From: Lachnospiraceae bacterium
GTDB lineage: Bacteria; Bacillota; Clostridia; Lachnospirales; Lachnospiraceae
Length of the DNA: 9,170 nucleotides
Reading direction: 5' to 3'
Assembly (NCBI GenBank): GCA_017412265.1
Contig: JAFPYK010000252.1
Coordinates: forward strand, 1-9,170
Shown: positions 1 to 6,508 of the stretch, piece by piece
Position numbering within the stretch: position 1 is the stretch's first letter
Layout of the letters: each line of letters starts with the position of its first letter
Made by a program: the position numbers and the translations under genes
The notes under the pieces: generated by a model
What the model was told of the DNA's origin: nothing
What the model saw: only the letters and a program-made list of their open reading frames with translations
Databases searched by the model: none

Positions 1-1853
1 AAGTGACGGATGAAATCCCTGAGGCGATGGATGAGACGCCGGAGAGTTTGGATGAGACGCCGGAGACTCTGGAGGATGTAGCTGACGAAGCGCCGACCGA
101 CATGGAGGAAGGCGAGACCTACGACGTGCCTCAGGATGAGATGAGTGATACAACGGATGAGGCACCGGAGACCCTGGACGAAACGCCGGAGGTGCTGGAC
201 GAAGCACCGGAGACTCTGGACGAAACTCCTGAGATGACGGATGAAACGCCGGAGGTTCTGGATGAGACACCGGAAGTGACGGATGAAGTCCCGGAGACTC
301 TGGACGAGACCCCGGAGACGTTGGATGAGACGCCGGAAACCATGGATGATGTCACCGACGAAGCCCCGACTGATATGGAAGAGGGCGAGACCTACGACGT
401 GCCTCATGATGAACTGAGCGATACGACGGAGGAAGTACCGGAGACCCTCGATGAGACACCGGAAACCTTTGATGAAACACCGGAGACTACAGAGGATGTG
501 GCCGACGAAGCCCCGACCGATATGGAAGAGGGCGAGACCTACGATGTGCCTCATGATGAGCTGAGTGAGACCGGTGAGGAGACTCCAGAGATCACTGATG
601 AGGTGAACGCGGAGCAGCCGGATGAATTTACCGAGAGTCCGGATGATGTAAATACGGAGCAGCCGGATGAATTTACCGAGAGCCCGGATGATGTAAATAC
701 GGAGCAGCCGGATGAATTTACCGAGAGCCCGGATGATGTAAACACCGAGCAGCCGGATGAATATACTGAGACACCGGAGGAATATCCGGAGACGGAAGAG
801 ACGGCCCCGGATGCGCAGGAGCCTGCCTCCTACGACAGTGTGATGGACTACATGAGCCAGCACAACTACGGGCAGGATGATTTCGACACGTATTCGCAGG
901 ATCCTGCATGGCGGGACCTGATGAGCCGTGAGTATCCGGATTACGAGCTGCCGCCGCTGGCGGAGGAGGCCCCGCAGTACGACAGTGTGATGGACTATAT
1001 GAGCCAGCACAACTACGGGCAGGACGATTTCGATACATATTCGCAGGATCCCGAGTGGCGAAACCTCATGCGGGAGGAGTATCCGGACTATGAGCTTCCG
1101 GAGCTGACGCAGGAGACCGCGAGGGACCAGCTGACGCAGTACATGTACGATCACAATTACGGGATCGGGGACTATGACACCTACTCGAAGGATCCGGTCT
1201 GGCAGGAGCTGAGCCACGCGGCCTACCCGGACGCGTACGATTCGCCTTATGAGCCGGCTGCGCCGGAGGCCGAGATGCCGGATACGGAGCTTGCGGAGAC
1301 CACAGAGCTGATGGATGACGCTGCGCCGGATATCCCGGAGACGGAGGAGGTGCTCCCGGAAACGGAGGAGACACCGGAGTTCTTCGAGGAAAATGACGTG
1401 ACGCCGGAGGCGGACGAAGTGCCGGAGACCGAGGACATTCTGCCCGCGGATGATCATACCGAGGAGATCCTGAAGGATTACGACACGGAGATGATCGATG
1501 CCAGAGACGTGACGGGCATTGATTTCGTGGACGGAACCTGGCAGGACGAGGGATTTGAGAACAATAAGTTCTGGAATCATCACGGACATGATTATGAGTC
1601 CTATATGAGCATTGCGGAGAAGCTGCCGGATGTGCAGGATAAGATCGCGCAGGGCATGACGCCGGAGCAGATCCGGGAGGAGATGCCGGAGCTGAAGGAT
1701 ACGGTGGATGCGTACTATCTGAACCGCGACAAGCTCGTGGTGGAGCGCCACCCGGACGGAACGATGTCGATCGGCGACGGCAGACACCGGATCATCGCGG
1801 CCCAGATGCTGGGCTACAAGGTGCCGGTGACAATTAAGGATGTTGACTGGTAA
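1..1853 (+). CDS. Acidic multi-repeat protein with C-terminal ParB/sulfiredoxin-like domain (5' end outside window)
   Basis: Only the last 617 codons are visible; the frame begins at base 3. The GTG there is an internal Val: the first 14 bases of the window recur exactly at 274-287 inside the repeats, so the gene continues upstream. Order in the visible residues: a 7-residue Pro/Glu/Thr/Asp repeat zone (about 3-198), four 15-residue repeats (200-259), three 49-residue Tyr/Asp-rich modules (277 to about 414), an acidic Pro/Glu linker (about 415-485), then a globular end of about 130 residues. That end carries GDGRHR (591-596) followed by IIAAQMLGYKVPV, the pattern of the ParB/Srx-like fold. 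No helix-turn-helix follows and the classical GERRxRA box of partitioning ParB is absent. ParB-like domains of this kind are known at the C-termini of modular bacterial toxins and phage or mobile-element proteins, so an effector or nuclease role is possible but unproven. No Cys, no membrane segment. A signal or delivery domain would lie outside the window. Confidence 0.85.
   Translation, partial: VTDEIPEAMDETPESLDETPETLEDVADEAPTDMEEGETYDVPQDEMSDTTDEAPETLDETPEVLDEAPETLDETPEMTDETPEVLDETPEVTDEVPETLDETPETLDETPETMDDVTDEAPTDMEEGETYDVPHDELSDTTEEVPETLDETPETFDETPETTEDVADEAPTDMEEGETYDVPHDELSETGEETPEITDEVNAEQPDEFTESPDDVNTEQPDEFTESPDDVNTEQPDEFTESPDDVNTEQPDEYTETPEEYPETEETAPDAQEPASYDSVMDYMSQHNYGQDDFDTYSQDPAWRDLMSREYPDYELPPLAEEAPQYDSVMDYMSQHNYGQDDFDTYSQDPEWRNLMREEYPDYELPELTQETARDQLTQYMYDHNYGIGDYDTYSKDPVWQELSHAAYPDAYDSPYEPAAPEAEMPDTELAETTELMDDAAPDIPETEEVLPETEETPEFFEENDVTPEADEVPETEDILPADDHTEEILKDYDTEMIDARDVTGIDFVDGTWQDEGFENNKFWNHHGHDYESYMSIAEKLPDVQDKIAQGMTPEQIREEMPELKDTVDAYYLNRDKLVVERHPDGTMSIGDGRHRIIAAQMLGYKVPVTIKDVDW
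9..596 (+). repeat. In-frame 21-bp (7-residue) repeat zone, consensus DETPETL
   Basis: The translation keeps an unbroken 7-residue register from base 9 to base 596, 28 units in all. About half are close variants of DETPETL (DETPEVL, DEAPETL, DETPETF and so on). The rest make up three longer cassettes whose length and spacing are also multiples of seven residues. The units differ at synonymous positions (ccg/cct, gag/gaa, gat/gac), so most are not very recent copies. The composition suggests a disordered, strongly negative, extended stalk or linker. The pattern begins at the left edge, so the zone extends upstream. Confidence 0.93.
72..575 (+). repeat. Three copies of a 28-residue cassette inside the heptad zone
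   Basis: Copies lie at 72-155, 345-428 and 492-575. Each is 84 bp, four heptads long, and shares an invariant 16-residue core, DEAPTDMEEGETYDVP, flanked by a slightly variable start (EDVA or DDVT) and end (DEMSDTT, DELSDTT, DELSETG). Starts are 273 and 147 bp apart, that is 13 and 7 heptads, so the cassettes sit in phase with the simple repeats. Within the core, differences between copies are synonymous, which suggests the peptide sequence itself is conserved. Confidence 0.92.
600..779 (+). repeat. Four tandem 45-bp (15-residue) repeats, consensus DVNTEQPDEFTESPD
   Basis: Units are at 600-644, 645-689, 690-734 and 735-779 with no spacers. Units two and three are identical over all 45 bases, unit one differs at a few positions (EVNA start), and unit four has drifted to EYTETPE at its end. 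The near identity points to recent duplication, and such an array can gain or lose units by slipped-strand mispairing without breaking the frame. It joins directly to the heptad zone on its left and to an acidic spacer on its right. Confidence 0.94.
831..1244 (+). repeat. Three 49-residue modules with YMxxHNYG...DTYSxDPxWxxL motif
   Basis: Modules start at 831, 978 and 1125, exactly 147 bp apart. The first two share their first 25 residues without change although five of those codons differ silently, a sign of selection on the protein. The third is diverged, starting DQLTQYMYDHNYG and keeping DYDTYSKDPVW and AYPDAY. Each unit looks like a small helical fold (Tyr, Trp, Leu and Met spaced as a core) ending in YPDYELP, then a short acidic spacer. 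I do not recognise a named family; a small binding module is an inference. Confidence 0.9.
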
Positions 1854-1887
1854 TGACGGGAGGGCCCGCGAGGGCTTCTGCCGATAG

Positions 1888-1893
1888 AAAGGA
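1888..1893 (+). promoter_or_regulatory. Ribosome binding site of tldD
   Basis: AAAGGA sits seven bases before the ATG at 1901. It decides the start of tldD in favour of 1901 over the in-frame ATG at 1853, which overlaps the stop codon of the preceding gene and would add a 16-residue extension of atypical composition not expected for TldD. Confidence 0.75.
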
Positions 1894-1900
1894 TAACGAT

Positions 1901-3337
1901 ATGAAAGCACCATTTTCAGAGTATTTGCAGAGCATCGCGCCGGCGCTGAAGGAGCTGGTCGCGGAGCTTGGCAGAGATTATGAGTACGTCAGTGTACTCT
2001 CGACCGATTCGGTGGGATTCCGCATCAGCATTTCCCAGCGGGCGAAGTCGGTGTCGAACCAGAGTGTGACGACGGAGCGCGGGACGGTGGTCCGGGTATG
2101 CCGGGACGGCCGCTACAGTGAGGCGGCGTTTAATGAGTTTGACCCGAAGGACGTTGCGGGGAAGGCGGCGGAGATCCGCAGGGCGCTGGACGCGCAGACG
2201 GAGATCCTGAAGGCGTGCGCGAGCGAGGTCTATGAGACCGGGAAGCTTGCGGATGAGCCGCTGGTTCTCTTTGTCGAGAAGGAGGCGGATGAGCTGCCGG
2301 AGAGATCGGACGCGGAGGCGCTGGTGCGGGTGCTGACCGAGATGTCGGACCGCGGGATGGAGACGATCCCGGGGGCGCTGGACGTGATGGTGAGCGCGAC
2401 TTCGACGCATGTCAGCAAGATGTTCCTGACGGCGAACCGTGACCTGCGGCAGAGCTATGTATTTACCGAGGCTTCGGCGGCTTCTTATGCGCCGAATGCG
2501 GAGGGCGACATCAAATTTGCCGCGGAGGGCGTGTCGGGCTGCGCGGGCCCGGAGATTATCTCCGGCCTGGACGCGAAGATCGACGAGCTCGCGGAGGTGA
2601 TCTCTGACCTGGTGCGGGCGGAGGAGATCGTGCCGGGCGAGTACGAGATCATCACGGAGCCTGGCGTGACGGGCCTGATCGCGCATGAGGCCTTCGGGCA
2701 CGGCGTGGAGATGGATATGTTTGTCAAGGGACGCGCGCTCGGCGCGGATTATCTGGGCAAGCGTGTCGGCTCGGAGCATGTGACCATGCACGAGGGAGCG
2801 TTATGCGATGAGAGCGTGACGGCCTATGCATTTGACGATGAAGGAACGCTTGCCGGGGATGTGATTGAGATCGATCGGGGAATCCTGAGGACGGGCATCT
2901 GCGACGCGCTTGCGGCGCTGCGGCTCGGGTGTGAGCCCACGGGCAACGGCAAGAGAGAGAATTTCGCGCACAAGGCGTATACGCGTATGACGAATACGGT
3001 GTTTGACTCCGGCGAGGATACGGTGGAGGATATGATCGCCTCCGTGAAGTACGGCTATCTGCTCAAGGGCCTGGACAGCGGCATGGAGGATCCGAAGCAC
3101 TGGGGCATCCAGTGCATCATCAACCGCGGCTATGAGATCGTGGACGGCAAGCTGACGGGCAAGGTGGTCGCGCCGGTGATCATGACCGGCTATGTGCCGG
3201 ACGTGCTGGGCTCGGTGACCATGGCAAGCAGGGACCGCCGGGTGGACGGCAACGGCTTCTGCGGCAAGGGCTATAAGGAATGGGTGAAGGTCGCGGACGG
3301 CGGCCCGTATCTGAAGATGAAAGCGAGGCTTGGATGA
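1901..3337 (+). CDS. tldD: TldD, zinc-binding catalytic subunit of the TldD/TldE metalloprotease
   Basis: A 478-residue cytoplasmic protein without signal peptide, close to the usual length of TldD (about 480). It carries the HExxxH metal site as HEAFGHG (His262, Glu263, His267) and the conserved C-terminal Cys454 in GFCGKG, which together form the TldD zinc site. The conserved tail ending in GGPYLKM is also present, so the enzyme should be active. TldD works as a heterodimer with TldE; the E. coli pair degrades unfolded peptides, trims the leader of microcin B17 and acts on the CcdA antitoxin. The gene starts 47 bases after the repeat gene and overlaps tldE by four bases, indicating translational coupling. 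The natural substrate here is unknown. Nothing visible is broken. Confidence 0.95.
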   Translation: MKAPFSEYLQSIAPALKELVAELGRDYEYVSVLSTDSVGFRISISQRAKSVSNQSVTTERGTVVRVCRDGRYSEAAFNEFDPKDVAGKAAEIRRALDAQTEILKACASEVYETGKLADEPLVLFVEKEADELPERSDAEALVRVLTEMSDRGMETIPGALDVMVSATSTHVSKMFLTANRDLRQSYVFTEASAASYAPNAEGDIKFAAEGVSGCAGPEIISGLDAKIDELAEVISDLVRAEEIVPGEYEIITEPGVTGLIAHEAFGHGVEMDMFVKGRALGADYLGKRVGSEHVTMHEGALCDESVTAYAFDDEGTLAGDVIEIDRGILRTGICDALAALRLGCEPTGNGKRENFAHKAYTRMTNTVFDSGEDTVEDMIASVKYGYLLKGLDSGMEDPKHWGIQCIINRGYEIVDGKLTGKVVAPVIMTGYVPDVLGSVTMASRDRRVDGNGFCGKGYKEWVKVADGGPYLKMKARLG

Positions 3338-4617
3338 TGTTTGAAATGATTCGTGAGAAATTGCAGGGGCTGGGCGCGGAGGCCTGGGAGATGACCGAGA
3401 CCGCGCAGAACCGCTGGGAGTTTTATTATATCGGACATCGCCTGGACCAGAACCGCGCGGTGAAGGTGACCGGCACGGAAGTGAAGGTCTATGTGAAGAG
3501 TGAGGACGGGCAGTTCCTGGGAAATGCGGCGCAGACGATCTCGCCGACGGCCACGGAGGCGGAGGTCGATGAGATCCTGAAGAAGCTGGTTTTCCAGGCG
3601 GGGCTCGTGAAGAATCCATATTATACGCTGACGGACGTTCCGGTGACGGTGGCCCGGAAGACCGACCCGGTGGATGTGGCCGCGATCGCGCGGGACTGCA
3701 TCGAGGCGCTTGCGGGCGTGCCGGAGACGGAGACGCAGAGGATCAATTCGTATGAGATCTTCGTCAGCGAGATCTGCCGGCACACGCTCAACTCCAACGG
3801 TGTGGAGTACGTGTGCACATACCCGAGCACGGAGCTCGAGGTGGTGGTAAATGCGAAGAAGGAAGGCCATGAGATCGAGCTGCACCGCATCTATCATTCG
3901 GGGACCTGCGACCGCGAGAGGCTCGCGAAGGACGTGGCGCGTGTGATGGAGTTCGGCGCTGACCGGCTGGAGGCGGTGCCCACTCCGAAGCTCGGCAAGG
4001 CGGACGTCCTGTTCTCCACGTGGGACGCGTGCAGGATCTATGAGTATTTTGCAGATAAGATGCATGCGGATTATGTGGCGAGGAAGATCAGTGACTGGGA
4101 GATCGGCAAGCCTGTCGCCGAGGACGTGAAGGGCGACCGGGTGACGGTCCGTGTGCTGCCGGAGCTCCCGAATTCTTCGATGAATATGCCCGTGGACCGG
4201 GAGGGCTCTGTGGTCTATGAGAGAGAGCTGATCCGGGACGGCGTGGCGGCGGCTTACTGCGGCTCGCGGCAGTTCTCGCAGTACCTGGGGCTGGAGAAGA
4301 GCTCTATGGTGACGAACCTGGAGGTTGAAGGCGGGACGCTGAGCGAGGAGGAGATCCGGCGCGGCGATTATCTGGAGGTTGTTGAGTTCTCGGACTTCCA
4401 GGTGGACTCGATGAGCGGCGATATCGCGGGCGAGATTCGTCTGGGCTATCTGCACCGGGGCGGAGAGGTGACCGTGGTCACCGGCGGTTCGGTGTCAGGC
4501 TCGATGAATGAGGCCGTGAAGCAGATGAGATTCTCGAAGGAGCGAGAGCAGTATGACGACCGGCTGATCCCGAAGGTCACATTGCTTGCGGGACTTCGGA
4601 TCACCGGCGCGGAATAA
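3334..4617 (+). CDS. tldE: TldE/PmbA, partner subunit of the TldD/TldE metalloprotease
   Basis: A 427-residue homologue of PmbA/TldE. It shares the general TldD/PmbA fold, with a central segment ending TLNSNGVEYVCTYPS and the C-terminal pattern IAGEIRLGYLHRGGE followed by VTGGSVSGSM. It lacks the HExxxH metal site, as expected for the non-catalytic half of the heterodimer. The ATG at 3334 overlaps the tldD stop (ATGATGA); the adjacent ATG at 3337 is an equally possible start, and a GAGG at 3325-3328 can serve either. The in-frame ATG at 3280 lies deep within tldD and is unlikely. Coupling to tldD fits the need for a 1:1 complex. The subunit is thought to help form the substrate tunnel leading to the TldD active site. 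Confidence 0.93.
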   Translation: MMFEMIREKLQGLGAEAWEMTETAQNRWEFYYIGHRLDQNRAVKVTGTEVKVYVKSEDGQFLGNAAQTISPTATEAEVDEILKKLVFQAGLVKNPYYTLTDVPVTVARKTDPVDVAAIARDCIEALAGVPETETQRINSYEIFVSEICRHTLNSNGVEYVCTYPSTELEVVVNAKKEGHEIELHRIYHSGTCDRERLAKDVARVMEFGADRLEAVPTPKLGKADVLFSTWDACRIYEYFADKMHADYVARKISDWEIGKPVAEDVKGDRVTVRVLPELPNSSMNMPVDREGSVVYERELIRDGVAAAYCGSRQFSQYLGLEKSSMVTNLEVEGGTLSEEEIRRGDYLEVVEFSDFQVDSMSGDIAGEIRLGYLHRGGEVTVVTGGSVSGSMNEAVKQMRFSKEREQYDDRLIPKVTLLAGLRITGAE

Positions 4618-4618
4618 T

Positions 4619-4622
4619 GAGG
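4619..4622 (+). promoter_or_regulatory. Ribosome binding site of the nucleotidase lipoprotein gene
   Basis: GAGG lies eight bases before the ATG at 4631 and immediately after the tldE stop codon. It supports 4631 as start; that choice also gives a textbook lipoprotein signal peptide, whereas the earlier in-frame ATG at 4586 would bury it behind 15 extra residues and overlap tldE. Confidence 0.7.
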
Positions 4623-4630
4623 TGAAATGC

Positions 4631-6409
4631 ATGAAAGAGATGGTTCTGAGAAGGTTCACGGCTCTCCTTCTGGTGTTCGCGCTGGTGCTGGGGCTGACAG
4701 CCTGCGGCGCAAAAAAGCCGGATGTCCCGGCGGATCCGACGACGTCGGAGACGGAGCAGACGACCACAGAGACAACAACGCAGGCCGAGGAGACCAAGGA
4801 GTCGGAGACTGCGGCCCCTGTAGAGAAGAACGGAGAGATCTACATCCTTTACACCAGTGATATCCACTGCGGGATCGACCAGGGATTCGGCCTGGCCGGC
4901 CTTCAGCAGGTGCGCGAGGAACTGGAGGCGCAGGGATACACGACGATTCTGGTGGATGACGGAGACGCCATCCAGGGTGAGCCTGTCGGCACGCTCAGCA
5001 AGGGTGAAGCCATCACCGAGCTGATGAACCAGATGCACTACGACGTCGCGATCCCGGGCAACCATGAGTTTGATTACGGCGCGGACCGTTTCGTGGAGCT
5101 GACGAAGAAGGCGGATTTCCCTTATGTCAGCTGCAATTTTACATACATGGATGAGCTGGTATTCGAGCCCTATGTGATCAAGGAATGCGAGGGGATCAAG
5201 ATCGCCTTTGTGGGAGTCACGACTCCGAAAAGCCTCGGTGATTCCTCGCCGACGAATTTCCAGAATGAGAAGGGGGAGTTTGTCTACGGCTTCCTTCAGG
5301 ACGCGACCGGAGAGAAGGTCTACGAAGCGGTCCAGAAGGCCGTGGACGCGGCAAGGGCCGAGGGGGCGGATCTCGTCTATGTCCTGGGCCACTGCGGCCT
5401 GGAGGTGGCTGCACAGCCGTGGACCTATGCGGACATCATCTCGCATACCAGAGGCATCGACGTGTTCCTGGACGGGCACAGCCATGACACCGAGCAGGTC
5501 GTCATGAAGAACATAGATAAGGAGGACGTGACGCGCTCCGCCTGCGGTACCAAGCTGCAGTGCATCGGCTACAGCCATATCTCCGCCGAAGGCGAGGTGC
5601 TGGAGACCGGTATCTGGAGCTGGCCGAACAAGATCAGCGCCCCGAAGCTTCTGGGAATTGAAAATGAAGCGGGCGAGAAGGTGGCGGAGGCGCTTGCAGC
5701 GCTTCAGGAACAGCTGGGCGTGGTGGTCGCGTCGACACCGTTTGAGTTGACCGTCAATGACCCTGAGGCGGTGGATTCCTCGGGCAATCCGATCCGTATG
5801 GTCCGCCGGGCGGAGACGAATCTGGGTGATCTCTGTGCGGATGCCTTCCGGGTGCAGGGGCACGCGGATATCGGGCTGATGAACGGCGGCGGCGTGCGCG
5901 CGAATATCGCGAAGGGCGATATCACCTACGGAGATATCATCAGTGTTCTTCCTTTCGGCAACAGCCTCTGTGTGGTCGAGGTGACCGGGCAGCAGGTGCT
6001 GGACGCGCTGGAATGGAGCGTGAGGCTCGTCCCGGAGCAGAACGGAAGCTTCGCGCAGGTCTCCGGCCTGAGCTTCGAGGTGGATGTGTCTGTCGACAGC
6101 CCGTGTGTCGCGGATGTGGACGATATGCTTGTCTCGATCGAGGGTGAGCGCCGGGTGAGGAACGTCAAGGTGGGCGATGAGCCCATTGACCCGAACAAGA
6201 CCTACACGCTGGCCGGACATGACTATATGCTGCTGCAGATTGCGGATGGCTATACGATGTTCCGCGACGTGCCTGTCCTGCAGAATATGGTCAAGCTCGA
6301 TAACCAGCTGCTGATCGATTATATCCAGGATGATCTGGGCGGTGTGATCAGCGAGGAATATGCGGATCCTTACGGACAGGGAAGAATCGTGATGATTGAC
6401 AAGGAATAA
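4631..6409 (+). CDS. Lipoprotein 5'-nucleotidase / metallophosphatase (UshA family)
   Basis: A 592-residue exported enzyme expected to hydrolyse extracellular nucleotides or related phosphate esters. Residues 1-25 form a lipoprotein signal peptide (MKEMVLRRF, hydrophobic core, lipobox LTAC with Cys25), followed by a Thr/Glu-rich tether to about residue 66. The N-terminal metallophosphatase domain shows SDIHC (Asp77, His79), DDGDAIQG (Asp112), GNHEFDYG (Asn144, His145), GHCG (His254) and DGHSHD (His283, His285), so both metal sites look complete. The C-terminal 5'-nucleotidase domain has NGGGVRANI (418-426), YGDIISVLPFGNSL (433-446) and DGY with Tyr541, the likely base-stacking residue. The usual GGDGY is IADGY here. 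It starts 13 bases after tldE, suggesting co-transcription, and ends before a terminator. Exact substrate (AMP, ADP, cyclic nucleotides, UDP-sugars) cannot be read from the sequence. Confidence 0.92.
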   Translation: MKEMVLRRFTALLLVFALVLGLTACGAKKPDVPADPTTSETEQTTTETTTQAEETKESETAAPVEKNGEIYILYTSDIHCGIDQGFGLAGLQQVREELEAQGYTTILVDDGDAIQGEPVGTLSKGEAITELMNQMHYDVAIPGNHEFDYGADRFVELTKKADFPYVSCNFTYMDELVFEPYVIKECEGIKIAFVGVTTPKSLGDSSPTNFQNEKGEFVYGFLQDATGEKVYEAVQKAVDAARAEGADLVYVLGHCGLEVAAQPWTYADIISHTRGIDVFLDGHSHDTEQVVMKNIDKEDVTRSACGTKLQCIGYSHISAEGEVLETGIWSWPNKISAPKLLGIENEAGEKVAEALAALQEQLGVVVASTPFELTVNDPEAVDSSGNPIRMVRRAETNLGDLCADAFRVQGHADIGLMNGGGVRANIAKGDITYGDIISVLPFGNSLCVVEVTGQQVLDALEWSVRLVPEQNGSFAQVSGLSFEVDVSVDSPCVADVDDMLVSIEGERRVRNVKVGDEPIDPNKTYTLAGHDYMLLQIADGYTMFRDVPVLQNMVKLDNQLLIDYIQDDLGGVISEEYADPYGQGRIVMIDKE

Positions 6410-6447
6410 GTGGCGAAGGCTCCCGCGGGGTGAGGGGGCGTCTCACG

Positions 6448-6479
6448 AAAAAAACGGCTGCATGCGTGCAGCCGTTTTT
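6448..6479. terminator. Rho-independent terminator acting in both directions
   Basis: An 8-bp GC-rich stem, CGGCTGCA (6455-6462) with TGCAGCCG (6467-6474), encloses a TGCG loop and is extended by A:T pairs. It is preceded by seven A (6448-6454) and followed by five T (6475-6479). Read on either strand this is a stem followed by a U-tract. It lies between the ends of the converging nucleotidase and MATE genes, the expected place for a shared terminator. Confidence 0.93.
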
Positions 6480-6489
6480 CTGTCCGGAA

Positions 6490-6508
6490 GGCTTCGTCAG
6501 GCGAAGCC
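6490..6508. other. Perfect 7-bp hairpin spanning the MATE stop codon
   Basis: GGCTTCG (6490-6496) pairs with CGAAGCC (6502-6508) around a five-base loop that includes the stop codon of the MATE gene. No T-tract follows directly on the minus strand; the main terminator begins about ten bases further on. It may protect the 3' end or be chance in GC-rich coding sequence. Confidence 0.4.

Noticed and set aside
3..5. GTG as the true start of the acidic repeat gene
   Set aside because: It lies within a repeat: the same bases recur at 274-287 as an internal PEVTDE sequence, and no Shine-Dalgarno site can be seen. The gene continues to the left.
131..745. Ser/Val-rich open frames on the minus strand opposite the repeats
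   Set aside because: They are mirror images of the plus-strand repeats (low-complexity SGVSS-type protein), caused by the lack of stop codons in the repeated sequence.
600..779. CRISPR-like array
   Set aside because: The 45-bp units are directly joined with no spacers, keep the reading frame and encode a regular 15-residue peptide repeat.
1861..1878. Possible terminator hairpin between the repeat gene and tldD (GCCC GCGA GGGC)
   Set aside because: The stem is only four strong pairs plus G-U pairs and no T-tract follows, so termination here is not supported.
1916..4455. Long minus-strand frames opposite tldD and tldE
   Set aside because: Arg/His/Leu-rich translations without recognisable domains, opposite strongly conserved genes; typical shadows in GC-rich DNA.
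4601..6220. 539-codon minus-strand frame opposite the nucleotidase
   Set aside because: Basic, Arg/His/Leu-rich translation with no domain, while the plus strand has all motifs of the 5'-nucleotidase family.
6410..6447. Possible small gene or promoter in the first part of the convergent gap
   Set aside because: No frame with a ribosome site and no recognisable -35/-10 pair; only a weak GTGAG/CTCAC inverted repeat (6430-6446) is visible.
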